This document shows, one piece after another, positions 1 through 13,600 of a stretch of 64,000 bases of DNA. Position 1 is the stretch's first letter, and each line of letters starts with the position of its first letter. The stretch comes from Membranipora membranacea (Eukaryota > Bryozoa > Gymnolaemata > Cheilostomatida > Membraniporidae), in contig OU612066.1 in NCBI GenBank assembly GCA_914767715.1, positions 10,295,001 to 10,359,000 of the forward strand. The letters run 5' to 3'. Made by a program: the position numbers and the translations under genes. The notes under the pieces were generated by a model. The model saw only the letters and a program-made list of their open reading frames with translations. It was not told where the DNA came from and did no database searches.

Positions 1-1240
1 AATGAAATCAGATGCAATTGAGACGTGGGAAGCACATGTATGTCTACTAGCAAGTAATAGTAGCACATATAGTTGCATTGGACTGACACTTTTTGGTCCA
101 GTCTGTTGCTAGTGGAGCCTGTCTTGACACCTCCACAAACTAAGCTGGCTAATATATAAGGAGGGGGGGGGGGCTAGTCAAACATTGCCTGATACCCAGG
201 TTTTTTTGAGTAGCGGCCTGTCCTGCCTGTGGCATCATCATCAGTGGACCAAGGAAGGAGTTTTTTACTCCTTGAGTGGACTACTACCTACAAGTAGTAA
301 CAAGGAATCGGTAGTAAGTTGACACTTACTCTTCAACCCCCAGGCCTCCCCATCCATAGGCATCTGCAGTGCCAAACATGTATACTCTGCAAAATGTTCA
401 TGATAACAACTTTTCCACCCAATTCCTAGCGCCCCAAATCAAACAACTCAGGCCTCTTCAATTACAAGACAGAGTAGTAGTATTCATTCATTATTCATTC
501 AAACATACACCACACTTTGCCAAGATCCAAACCCGACACAGAGATTGTTCTTGGTTGTGCCTGACAAAGTGTAGCATACACCACATGTTTGTACCTAGAT
601 GCCTTGCACCTCAGGGACTTAGACAAACTCCCTGCTTCCTGCACAAACCATCAACCTCTGTTGCGAAATCACGTTGTCCGGATGCCTTTTATGCCTATTT
701 GGCAGAAACACCAGATGCACCGGCAGTTGTCAAATAGGCAAAGTCGTCCTACTCCTAGGGGGTCTTTCAATTAGAATGAGCGATGCTTTACTAAAAGCAA
801 GTTACCACCATCACATCGCTCAAAATTATCATTCACTTGGTCTTTCAATTAGACAAAATCGCTCCCGAATCGCTCACTCAGATTGTGTATAGTTCCATTA
901 ATGACTGAGCGATACATGAAAGCGAGATCCTAGCAGGTATCGCTAACTCAGTGAGTGAGTGTTCAGATTGTGATTTTAGCTGTATCAATTGAAAGACCCC
1001 CAAGATGGGTTTGTATACACATGGAGGCAATGTAGGCTCTAGATACAGTACCTCCTTTGATTTCGAACTATTCAAAGGATTACCCCTTCTCAATAATACA
1101 ATAAACAGACCCAAAAAAATAGTCATGTTCAAGAAGACAATGCTGTCGGAGCAATCCGTCTCACTTATATATTTTCACACAAAACATCAAAACCTGATGT
1201 CATCATTGTTATTTCACAGACTAAGAGATTGAAGGTGAGC
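1..1240. other. Upstream region without a recognisable gene
   Basis: I see no protein-coding signal here. The short open frames have no recognisable domain and are not bounded by convincing splice sites. The stretch holds a G-run near 161-174, an element with terminal inverted repeats (758-1001, listed separately), and the presumed promoter and 5' UTR of the dihydrouridine synthase gene that begins at 1241. Confidence 0.6.
758..1001. mobile_element. MITE-like element, copy 1 of a family
   Basis: The element is about 244 bp and bounded by a perfect 15-bp terminal inverted repeat, GGGGGTCTTTCAATT at the left and AATTGAAAGACCCCC at the right. The interior is rich in short repeats of the type ATCGCTCA/TGAGCGAT. 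It has no coding capacity. A diverged second copy lies at 28428-28657, inside an intron of the large receptor gene. Target-site duplications are not clear, so I do not assign a superfamily. Confidence 0.65.
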
Positions 1241-3691
1241 ATGTCTGGGAGTAATGATGGCGGAGTGGATATTCTTGAAATTCTGAATTCACCAAATACA
1301 ACTAAGATCTGTGCTCCTATGGTGAGATATTCAAAGTAGGTGCTGTCTTGTTATCTTAATATATTCATATACTGCGTGTATTCATATAAAACTTGTATCT
1401 CTTGAATGGATCTGAAGTAATGTTCACGGCCAATATAGTTCAAGGGAGATTCTATCAGGTTGCATGTACTTACTTTTAGTTCAATTTGACAGTAAAGATC
1501 ATAGTAGGCGTACCTCTCTACCAGCCTGCCCTAACTTTATTTCACTCTAATTGATGTATATGTCATCTTCACAATCCCACAGACTGGCATTCAGAACTCT
1601 TGTGAGAAAATATGGATGTGATATAGCATTTACTCCGATGATCATATCCGACTCGTTTGTCAAATCACAGAGGGCCAGAGATGTGGACTTTACTACAAAC
1701 GATGGTAGGCCATGTCTATTTGATAAAATGACCTTCAGTTAATCAAATCCAATACATATCACTTACAATCTCCAGTGATGATCTTGCCAAACAGAAGTCA
1801 TCACCAAAGTGTACATACTTCTCAATATATGCTGTGAATTCTCTGTTTGTTACGGACCAGTTTGAAAATATAACTTACACAGTTTCAGTAGAGATGTTCC
1901 TTTTTCCAGGTGACCGACCTGTTGTGGTTCAGTTTGCTGCTAAAAATGCAACAGAATTAGCTAATGCTGCTGAGATGATAGCACCTTACTCTGATGGTGT
2001 GGATCTTAACTGTGGCTGTCCTCAAAGGTATGAATATGTGTGTTTCTTTCCAGAAAGAACACCAGAGCAGGATACTTGATGAAAAACTCAACTGAATGTA
2101 TTACTGGTATCCTGAAATGAATCAAACAGCCACCGGAATTATGGTTAGGTGCTCCAACCCAGGTTCTGGAAAATGAAATAGCGGAAAATTATTTCTCTGC
2201 AATAAAACAAAGTTTCCACGTTTTCCCGGCCTAAACTCCAAGCCTGCAGACTCGCCGCCTGCTTATATGAATCACAGCTTGTTTTATTTTCATGAATTTG
2301 ATGTAACATAATTTGAAAAACATAATTATATTAAAGATGGGCTATGCAGGAAGGTTATGGTGCCTGTCTCATTGACAAGCCAGAGTCGATTGCCGACATG
2401 GTCAAACAGACAAGGAACAGAATAACAAGATATCCATTCACTGTCTCTGTGAAGATTCGTGTTCATGATGATATCAGGTTTGCAAATTTATTACTAATTT
2501 AGAATTTTTTCACAGAAGTCATTGATTCTAGTATACAGGTCACCCATATTCATCATGTGTGCATGTCTATATAATTCCGTTACCTCTCTGCAAAATGGTA
2601 GCGTGTGAATGGACATAGCAGTGATCTAGAAGCGGACCCGTTCATCGTTAACAATTTCTGCCTATTTTGTAGTAAGACAGTTAACTTCTGTCGTCAGGTG
2701 GAGAGCGCAGGTGTTTCGTTTATCACAGTACATGGGCGTACCAAGCAACAGAGATGTGAACCTGTCAACACTGAGGCTGTCAGAATCATAAACGACAGTC
2801 TAGGAGTGCCTGTCATACATAATGGTGACATAACGTCACTCGAGAGCATGAACGACATTGTAGAGAAAACTGGTGTATGCGGTAGGTTGCTGAGAACTTA
2901 GTGGCTACATTTGCTGATGTTTAGTTTCGTCATTATGTTGATAACTCAATATGTTAATGATGGTAATGTTAGTTGGTAGTTAAAGCCTTGCTTGTCTCGT
3001 TTCAAGTGTCTCTGTGTGATCAGTTTGTTTTTAGTGGTGCACGTATAAACATGAGACAGTCCAAAATATGTAGTCTTTGCTCTCAATATAGGCTAATCAG
3101 CTACAATTGGAAAAATAACATCCTTAGAATTGTCTCATCTTTGCTATCAACATGGATTACTGAAAGAATCCAGGTCTAACACTTGTTGATTTGTAATGAA
3201 TTTAGGTGTTATGTCTGCCAGAGGATTGCTAGAGAACCCTGCCTTGTTTGCTGGTCATGGAGTGACATCACAAGTCGTGTCTGACTGGGTAAGCCTTCAC
3301 CACAATTATTGTGCAATGTTCATTGATAGTAATTGGCAGGCACATTTACATTATGGTTAAACTTGCTGCCTTTGTGGACATTATGATTGAATCAAGAGGA
3401 ATATATATAAAATAAAAAAAAGTTAACTTGCTCTCAAAAATAATTGATCTGTTTGTGATATGATAATATAGTAATTGAAGCTCCACATGCTGTTTTCCTC
3501 TGATTGTTCAGGTTGATATGTCATCAGCACACGGGACTCAGTTTCAGTGCTTTCATCACCATATTCATAAGATGTTAGAGAACTCGATGTCTAAAGCCGA
3601 GAGGAGGGTGTTTGTTACTCTGCAGAGTACTGCAGCTGTTCTAGACTACCTTGAGACTAATTATAACATCAACACCAGTCAACCTGGCTGA
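1241..3691 (+). CDS. DUS4L: tRNA-dihydrouridine synthase 4-like (DUS4L)
   Basis: Flavoenzyme that reduces uridine to dihydrouridine in the D-loop of cytosolic tRNAs, using FMN and NADPH (known of the Dus family). Seven exons: 1241-1335, 1583-1704, 1910-2027, 2337-2477, 2673-2881, 3206-3288 and 3512-3691, giving 315 aa, close to the roughly 317 aa of human DUS4L. Visible family motifs in order are CAPMVRYSKLAFR (FMN-binding start of the TIM barrel), TPMI, VQFAAKNA, NCGCPQR with the catalytic Cys, VSVKIR with the conserved Lys, ITVHGRT, VIHNGDI and GVMSARGLLENPALF. The start at 1241 is the ATG opening a 22-residue leader before the CAPM motif. All splice phases agree and the stop is TGA. No sign of inactivation. 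Assignment to DUS4L rather than DUS1-3 rests on the short length and on these motifs. Confidence 0.93.
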
Positions 3692-6154
3692 CAGGATAGC
3701 GAACAATATGGAGTGGTGGGTCGAAACAGCACGAGATACAACTGTGTTGAACTGTAAGTGTTTTAAATACATGCAACTTGTTCCAAAATATCATAATCTA
3801 AAGTCAAGCTTAAAAGGTCTCACGGCAAAATATCAGTTGATGCCGAATTGACAATAGTAGGCAAGACTGATGTGACATTGCAATGTGATTCATGGGTGTG
3901 TAAAAAATATAGTAGACCATGTCCACTCGACAATAGTAAAAGGTCAGATTTTGCAAATGATACTCATTTTAAATACAGATTTTGTATAGACCGTGTACCT
4001 AAAAAAATGTATCTGGAATAATGTAGGAGTCCGATATGACAGAGAACCTGTAAAGCTTTCTCTCTATAAAGAAATGGAGACAGGCTATTCTGGTATACCA
4101 ACCAGCATTTTGAGTTGAGTGGTATAATGAAGGTATAAAATGTACAAAAGAAGTGCTTAAAATTAGCTGATTGCTGTTGCTTATAGCGTGATTATGACTT
4201 TGTTTAAGCTCTGCTGCAAAGACACAATGTCTCAAAACCCAGACCGAGACATTTGGATGGATAAAGAGAGCCATCATCAAAGAAGTTCTCATCAAGGTAT
4301 TAATTTGATTACCTTTCCATTCCTAATGGACAACAATATAAATAATGTGCAATATATGTTGGAGTTGTTGAAACATTGATGCTGATGGAAAATGTAAATA
4401 ACACACGAAATATATTGGAGTTGTCCAAACATTGATGTTGAGTAGACAACTATGTATTGTCTTTGTGTCAGTCAAAACCAGCTGCGATTGGTAATATGTC
4501 GTCCATATGACAGTGATATACCTGTGAGTTATGAGACCTGATAGCGCATGATGCTAAATGAGCCTGTCCTTGAGTGAACACATTTTTCGTCACAAAAAAA
4601 TTAATTTGCATGTGTGTGGTGGTGGTAGATAAACAAAATTGTAACAACTTATTTTTTTTTTTATCAATGTGGCAGTCCAAAGGTGATGCCCGCGGATTTA
4701 TCCTTTTTTGTGGACGTCATAATTACCCATTGTAATAATGGGAGATAATAATCTGTAATTTACCTTTTGTTTGAATGCATTGGACTAATGATTACAACAA
4801 TGCCTATAGTTTATCGGCTAGTGACATACAAACAACTAGATTGAATCAGGGCTAGTGCCATACATGACAAGTTGGTAGACCCAGAAATCAGGAGGTCTCC
4901 GCGGACAAACTCCCGTCTCGGAGTACCACTCTGCGCGTCTCGCAGTGAAGGTGTAATTTGGCCCTAGTTGTCATTTATTTTAAGCCAAAACTAGAGCGTT
5001 CATATTATGAAATGCCTAATTTTACAAATTATATTGTTGCACTTTATCCGAACGAGGAGAGATAGTATGTTAATAGGCAATTATATTTAGGTATATGTAC
5101 TGTGGGTGTAGGAAAACAGCTTAAAAAGTCTTCTGGGTGAAGGAAGCTGAAAAAAGGGAGATAGGGAGGAGGTGGAAAATACCCCTAAAGACTGGGAGGC
5201 TCCCTACCAAAAAGGGAGACTTGTCAGGTATGGCTAGTGCTCAATGACTGAATCCATTGTATAATGAAGTGAAATTACACCTCAGTTTCTGTACACTAAC
5301 CAAAATGCATCGAAAATTGCATGTGCGACTAGCAATATCCCATATAATGTACACTGATTATATACTAGCTATCGACAAACATTGATAGACCACATGTTTT
5401 GTATCAATATAGCTCCTTTGTTGTTGGAATAGATAATTTAGACAAAAGATCCATAATTCATCACTTAGCATTTTTCTCCCTCATTTCGATATTCTAATTA
5501 TTTATTTCTTTATTTTACTATTTGCTACACAATGATATGTTGTCATCATCATTTCCTCTAAATAGAGCAGATTTTTTGCTGATCAATATTCATGAGTCTT
5601 TGTTAATTTTGTTTATATAATGTTAAATATTTTGCACCTTGACGTATCCTTATTATCGTAATCCCCTTTATTATATGTTTTGTGTTTGTTCATGCGGATA
5701 CAATATGCGCCACAATGAGAGGCTATATAATCCCAATGCTCAATTCTGACTGAGCCATTTGGTTCAAGCCTCAAGTTTTCACTTAAAATATATCATAATT
5801 TGCATATCAATACAATGTTTCTGTTATTGTGAGTATAGCGCTAGTGTCCGACCACGCACTCAATAACTATAAACAGCGATACTAAACTGAAAGCTAAAGA
5901 GAAAGCTCAGTATCATACCTAGTAATTATAGTACCTAAGTGAATCAACAAACTCTCCTGGCACTACAGAAAGGAATCTACAGCATTACAAAAGCATCATT
6001 GTGCTCCTAATTCACTGTGGACAGCAGTCGCATTCTTCTTATGCTGTGTAACATCTGAGGTTTTTCTGCGACGTCGGCAAAGCTTGAAGAAACTTTTTTT
6101 TGCTGCCTGAGTACAGACAATACGACAGCGTGCTGGTGCTGACGCCATAACATC
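3692..6154. other. Intergenic region between DUS4L and the receptor gene
   Basis: No exon-like sequence was found. It contains a diverged tandem duplication at about 4341-4440 and, on the + strand, a TATA-like TATATAA at 5724-5730, about 425 bp upstream of the next start codon. That would suit a promoter only if the transcript has a long 5' UTR or an upstream non-coding exon. Promoter assignment is a guess. Confidence 0.4.
4341..4440. repeat. Two-copy diverged tandem repeat
   Basis: Two adjacent ~55-bp units share the core TTGGAGTTGT followed a few bases later by AAACATTGATG (first near 4359-4382, second near 4413-4438). No coding role is evident. Confidence 0.5.
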
Positions 6155-9100
6155 ATGTCGGCGATTAAAGCTAAGTTCACTAAGAATGTGAAAGGCGATT
6201 CTGAAGTGGTAAGTCACCTTGTCAGTTTTAATTCTACTAGTGACTTTTATTTTGTTACTACATTAGCAGCTGTGTCTAAATAGCTTTAGATTAACTTTGC
6301 TGCTATGCTTGGGTTTTTTTAGGAGTGCCTCTTTATTAGGCCTATGTATATACCCAACCCAACAACCTTGCTGACATTGATCAAAAATGTATTGGGCACT
6401 TCCTCACTATTTTTTACGTTGTGCTAGGCCTATGGTTGTCGATCATTGGGTGGTTTCGGTTGAACTAATTATTTGGTTGTCAGTAGAATGTTCTAGGAAA
6501 CAATAATATAGTAGTTCTCAGGTGGAAAGTTATAGCTGGCATCATCACAATGTTCAGGAGTCACAAATCTCCTGGTTATACGGGTCATTGGTAGCATATC
6601 TAATCCTCTATCACCCATAAATTAGCGTCAGCGAGGATTATCTCTTCAAAGATTACCATAACATTGCATTATAGGGGCATAGAGATTAAGTTAACAGTAG
6701 AGTTATGATGCGTACACCACTTCTTTGAATTTTTTGTGTGAATCAGCTGACTTTTTCAACTATGGTATGGTATGAGCACAATCACCAATGGATGATGCAG
6801 TGCTGGTGAAGTGCTAGTGGTGTTTTTTTAATCCTCTCTTTTTGGACGGAAGCTGCTGAAATTAAAGAATACACTAACATCAAAACAATGATGATTTAAA
6901 ATTTCACCCCTGTTGAGCCAGCCGCTATCCTTTTTATAATTACAGATTTACGTTTGTTATCAGGCTAGGCTTGTTAGGATTATGCGGTCTACGTCTCTGG
7001 GATGAGACTGATTAATGGGCTTGTGCAACCTAAACATGATTAAGGATGTTCTAAGTTGTTTTCTTTGATTGTGATCAGTTGGTTGTCAATTTTACAATTT
7101 CAGACTTCTTTTCTGTATTTGATATATGAGATACCCTGATAGTACATGTGTTGCTCAGGAGTAGATAAGTTAGTGGACTAGTTAACCCTCGTGTGTCCAG
7201 TTTTGACAATCTCCCGGGGATACTAGAGTGAATAATGATGCTGATCATAGTTTGCATTGACTTAGTGAGGCAGTGTTTTAAATGAGCCATTGTTAGTCTG
7301 AAGAAAGTATGCCACTGGCTGTCATCTCAAATTGTGAAAATTATGGTATAAATTACTGAACATTTTTGTACAGTGATGTCACGCTGCCGCAGTAGGGGTG
7401 CTTGACACAGTAGGTGTGCTGGTAAACACTTAAATTGTTTAGACATTTTGAGTTTATAGAAATTGCCCTGATCATTTTCTTGCCTTTCAATGAATGAATC
7501 AATAACTTCTATCTCCTATTATTGGTTTAGTTTGTCACAACTACCAGTGCCATAAACAATCGACACCCCAATTATTGGATCATGCAGTCTCCCTCTTGTT
7601 CTGGTGCGGTTCAACAACCTCTAATTTACTATAATAATCGCTTCATGATATTTGGTTGCGTGTCTAAATTCTGATGCATACAACCCACTGATGATATTTT
7701 GTGGGTTTCAATATTCAAGGACCTCTTGTTGATAGTAGTCATTGATTGTACATCTTAAACAATCTGATGATCTATATGAGCAAGGATTAAATCAAATCTT
7801 GGCTTTTCTCTGTAATTATCAAATTATAAATGGTTTTGCAGTGTTTCATAACTCATTTGAGTCAGCATTTGTATCTGTTCTTGGAGTCTTGCCAACTCAT
7901 ATCTGTTGCCATTATCAGTGAAACCCTTCAATTTTGCTACTCAGCAAAATCTCATCATTTGTGAAAGAAAGCGATCTTGTCGCAGATCCATACTCTGTTA
8001 TCATTCGTAACTTGATAGGCTATTGGTGCCATTGTTTGCTTTGCTATTGTGATCCTTGAGGCTTTGTACTAAAGTTTTATTTTAACTGCAATGCAGGACT
8101 GGTATATAGTTTTAGTTCATTTATGCTATCTCATGCTCATGCTGTCAAGAAATCAAACTTAAAAATTTGGTTGGTACATAACAGTATCAGTGTCCATAGC
8201 ATATGAATAGAGAAGCAGGAACCATCGTCAAGAGCATAAAAACTCATTAGTAAAGGTCTTGTAGGGACTGATGAGCATGAACCCTTCTTAATCCTAGTAC
8301 AGTGGTATTATTTGTGTCATTGACTCTTTTCAGGGCTACTTAGGCCTTAATAACCCTACATATGGGTTTGACTCCCTAGACACATCAGATGAAGGTCTTT
8401 ATGATCCGATGCCTGCTGAATGCAATGGCAACCTCTGTTACAAAGTAGATCTCATGTTCCAAAAATCTCTAAAGAACGGCGTATGTCTGAAAGTTTTGTG
8501 TCTTGTTGTTCCTGTACACGGTTAAACCCACTTTTTTGGCATGCTACACCTACATGAGTATGTTATGATATTTGTTCCAGCACAGAAAAATTTCTAATTA
8601 CATGTTGAAATATTCATCACCCGTGCTAAATGAATATATCTGCATTTTAATTCAAGATTTTTCGGTCCTCGAAATACCTGGCATGGCACAAAGCCGGTCC
8701 TCCCTTTACCACTGACTGGCATGAAATCTTGTTTAATTTGAGTGCAGAGGGCCAACATCTGCAGCTAATTACAGTACATACAGGTGTTTGACACCAAGAA
8801 CAAAGCTCTTACATTTCTGCATGTTTAAAACAGTTGCCCTGACTGAGATCAATGAACTAAACCTCCAGGAAGAACAACTCATAGTTAAGCTGGCTGCTGA
8901 TTGGCTAATTCCGAAAAATTGAAAAATGATGTGCATGCTTAAATAATGGTCACTTGAAATTAGAGAGTGATCAGTAAAAAATGGAATTGCAATCATTAGG
9001 AGTAATTGTTTATGATGAAACATGGTTATGAGGGATAACAGGACTCATACCTTCAACTGCCTGTCCAACATTCCATGATTTAGAGTCAGATGACACATTC

Positions 9101-10653
9101 CTCAGCATATCTTGCTTGTATATGCTGATTTTAATGGGGTTTTCATCACTTTACATTCAAAATGTGAATGTTCAATGTATTTACCTGCAAGGTATATGTT
9201 CTTTGCAATATAGCCCATACCTCCATGTTTTTAGATTGATCAATGATGGGTTCTGCATAGAGATTCCAGGATTTATAGAGTGAAAAATTAACATTTTAAT
9301 GACTTTTCTCTGGATTATCTTTGAGGTTTAAGCATTGTATATCTGAAAATGATGGCACCTCAACTGTCAATGAGCATCTTCTCTATAGTCCCATGTCTCA
9401 GTTTAGTGAAATAAACCATCAGTTATGAGAATATTTGGTGTCAACACCATGGCCATTAGGCCTCATCACTAAGCATATTCACAGAATTGCGGTTATTTTC
9501 TAGTGAGTCAGTGTATTCAGTGTAACCCACCCCTTATTGCTACCAAAGAACTTGGGCTATCATGGAGTTATGTTTCCAATTTATTTGAACCAACTGCACA
9601 CACCTCAATTGGTCATGTGACTGCAGTTGTTCTTCCTGGAGGTTTAGTTCATTGCTGAGATGAATGACAACAAACACCAATTCTCTTGTAATTGTTTTTT
9701 AATTTTGTTAACTATACCCTGCTTAAGCGGCTTCTAGGAGAAAGAACAAGCCCAACTTTCTATGATAAAATAGGCCTATACAAACCCAACATTATCAGTC
9801 TCCACTTCAAGACTTCTGATTCGAGACCATGTTTCTTGAGAATAAGATCAGAGGATTCTACCTATCCTGATCACACTCGTTTCGGCTAGACCCAATTGCT
9901 ATTACCATCAACATGCAACAATGAAATACTGGTATTTTCTGCTGACCTATTTTAAAAAGCATGCAAAGAAAAGATTTTGTTAAATTTTCCTCCTTACTTT
10001 CGACAATAACCGCATGATAGCTTTGACGTTTGCACCTTTTCATTATTTTGGTTTCTCGATACACCACTTGTTGTCTAAATATAAGGACCATATTATTACC
10101 TCGCAACTTATTCTCTACTTTTAGTGTGCCAAGTCTCAGGGCCAAGTTTTCCTGTTCAAGGGGACCTTTGGTCCAAAACCTAAAATTAAGCTTTAATAAC
10201 CCACATCTTACCCTACAATTGCTTTTTGAAATTTTAAAGTAGGCCTATGTACAAGTCCTCTACTTGTGACTCTGATTACCCTGAACATTCCACTTAATCA
10301 CTCAATTGGCGGTTAATAATAGTGGTATACCCCCCTAGTGCTATGATCCTTGTATAAGCTCCCTTGTATAGCTATTTAGAGTTTGTGTTTCGTAACCCTT
10401 TTTCTGATGTTGTAGGACTATGCGAACTTTGATAACCCCATATACAACAAAAATAATGGTGGAAATGGACCTGCTAATATTGACCATGATACAGTCAGCG
10501 TCTCCACAACAGGAACCAACAGATCTAGTGCCTTATTCTTCAGTGATTTAAAGGGAGATAACAGCAAGAAGAAATGGCTGATTATAGGTGGCGCCATCAT
10601 CTTAGCAGCAGTGGTCATCATAATAGTAGCTGCTGCAGTGGGGGCTACAGCAG
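6155..10653 (+). other. Receptor part 1: cytoplasmic tail and transmembrane helix
   Basis: Exons 6155-6208, 8334-8480 and 10416-10653. The first exon starts with ATG and encodes [18 protein letters not shown]. The tail carries NNPTYGF (about residues 24-30) and NFDNPIYN (about 71-78). The second matches the FxNPxY internalisation signal of the LDL receptor. A KKKW stretch precedes a 26-residue hydrophobic segment rich in Ile, Ala and Val. There is no N-terminal signal peptide and the basic residues lie on the N-terminal side, which predicts type II orientation. Introns 6209-8333 and 8481-10415 are long and show no coding content. Confidence 0.85.
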
Positions 10654-13600
10654 GTTAGTAGGTAGTCTCTCGTCATGTGCGATGAGGTAACAAGACAAAC
10701 ATTTTGCCCCGGCTTTATTGGAAAGTCAGACAGGGATGGAAATCAGGACGCTTGTGGTCATATTGGCGTAATATTATCACTGCTGACCTGGAACTTTTGA
10801 CAAGGCATTTTGAATTGTTCTGAAAATATTTTATGTCTGGAAAATGGACAATACCCTCTGTAAAGCCGGCATTCATGTTAAGATGTCATAGAGGTGATGT
10901 GGGACCCATTAATCTGTAAGATGTGTAACATTGCCGCATAAGTTTAACCCTCAGACCATACCTCAGGGAACCATAACACTGATTACCCTCTCCTGACAGA
11001 CTGCCGTTGCTGACTAATGTGTTGCCAGATTGTGTTCCAATAATTTGAACAGACACTTGAGTGGGTAATGATGTTGAAAAAGCTGCTCGCTGCTAATGTG
11101 GCAAACTGTCAATAAAACTGTGTGTCCTAAATTTACGAGATCACGCAATACAGCATTTTCTTCACATCTAACAGTTTTGTTGCCATTAACATTGATTTTA
11201 ATGCTCTTGTTTTGGGATTCTCATCTCATTCAATGAAACATAAATATGAAATCAAAGTAAAATTTCTAATTACTATTTTAATTATTCATCCGTATTCATA
11301 AGTCATGTCTGGTCAATTGTGTTTTTTTGCCAAGAATAATGTTTAATGAACAACGCAATTCACTTTCCATTCAGGTAAGAAACCAGAAGAGCGAGTGGTG
11401 CCATCAGAATCCACGTCTGGAGCTAAATATGCCGGCAGCATGCGATTGACGGACGAAACATTCACAGATGACTATAATGACCCAAGTAGCTCTGAATACA
11501 TCACTCTCGCAAAAGAATTTGAGCAATCGGTGAGCTACTGGTATCACCGTCCCTTCAATGCTTTGTCAATATATAGGTCTTTTTCATATTTGTTGTAATC
11601 TGATGAGTGGAATCTCTTGAAATCATGTCTGGAGGAAGAAGCACCACCAAAATTTGAATCGAATTTTTTATCAAGTAGACCACTGTTCACAATTTGCAGA
11701 AAGGCTGGCATGACTCCTTTTCACTGTGACTGCTATTTTTAACACTGTTAGTTTTGATTATTTACCAGATGGATGAGCTTATAAACCAAAGCGGTGACAT
11801 TGACTCTTCCACATATAAAGGCACTACTGTCACAGGATTTGAGTAAGTAGATTAACAGATTATATCTAAACTTGTATCAGCTATCAATGCAATATCTAAA
11901 TAATAACGTCAGTAGCTGGCATTTTCAGGAAGTGGAAAGATTAATCTGGTTACCAGGTGCTGTCAAAGATTGTTTGAACTGAAAACTTGGACAAATGGCA
12001 TCTTTGACGGGCTCTTAGGCAGTAGTTTACTGCCTAGTGTACTGTGAGCTTGCGCTTGTTGTGAATGAATTGTGTCGTAAAAATACCCCTTTGACATAGT
12101 TATATAGCCCCTTATTAAATGATTCAATCCAGTCACATGTTGTTACTATTTCTAAATCCAGTATCGCAAGCTTTCGATTAACATGTAATATGTTGATACT
12201 CAAATAGGTCGATGACATTACAATGGAGCAAGCTGCAGAATTTTTCAACAAGTTGTATTCACGAAGCATGTCTACAAAATGATGCCTTATTTCTTTTATC
12301 CTTCAGTGGAATAATTTTAAATATTTTCAATTTTACAGGCCTGGGAGTATCATTGTCCTGTATGTGATCGAAATAAACGATCCAACCATGTCTTCTACCC
12401 AATTGTCTGAGTCAATTGAAAGCAATATTGAGGAGAATGGAGGGCTTGGAGTCTTTGCTGTTGACGTAACTAGCATCTCCATCATCGCAGGTAAGAGAAT
12501 ACATTTCACTACCATAAAGGTGTAGCTAGACAGGCCCACGAAATCGTGTGGGGAGGCAATTCCACTTTGTTCCTGCCAAACCACACCGTTTGGCACGCTA
12601 ACGATGCGTCTTTTCAAAGACCAGCATGTTCGTGTTGTTAACCACGTTGTGAACCTACGCTTCTGTCATTGGCCAGTTGGTACAATTGGTCATGGCTCAT
12701 TGGTCACTCACTTAACAATGTTGTCACAAGGGGGTGTGTTTAGCCTATGAAGCCACGCCCACCACGCGTGGGAAGACAATTCCACGCATTTCGTGGGCTC
12801 ATGTAGCAAGGCCTTAACCCTGGGATCTGTTCCACATGGACACACATAGCCCACACAGACATTAAGGTCTGGAGAGAATGGATTAACGCTTGATTCATCA
12901 TATCCATTATAACAATTTTATGTGGCAATATGCATAATCGAAATGCCACAGTACTCTGCAAAATGGCGTAAACAATGAAGACTTCTGAGTGTCAATTAAA
13001 TTTAAATGCAACAAAACTTGCACTTTCATAGACATTAATCTTCAATTTAGATTAATTTAATTTTGATATAATCTAGATGGTGATGTCTAATGTCTACAAA
13101 ATATAGTTTGTCTAAGAGATAATGGTGAAATGTCAATTAAAATTTAAGTTTAAATCAAGGGACAAAGAGTGGGCAGCGAAATAGTGGTTGCCTAATTGAT
13201 CTAATGGATAGGATACCCAATTGTGTAATCTCTTTTGTTTTCTTCTGTTGCAGGTGATTCTTCAACTAAACCAACTAATCCTGTCACAGCAGCTACCACC
13301 ACAATGATACCTGAGTGAGTACTATACGCATCAACAAAATTTCCTGTGTGTGGCTGTAAAAGTATAGGTGTTGATTTCAAGGAACATATGATAATAATGT
13401 ATCCTGTCCCTCGTATTTGATTCTGCACTGCTACAAAGATTCTGCGTTATTATTATGTTTATATTATTAATATTATTTATTGATATCCCTGGTGTTTGCT
13501 GTACTTTGTGCAGTGGAGACTAGCAAGGCTTGTTTAGGCTTTTCTATGATATCAAATCACTATGAAATGTTGATTGATTGAGGTAAATTTATTATTCATA

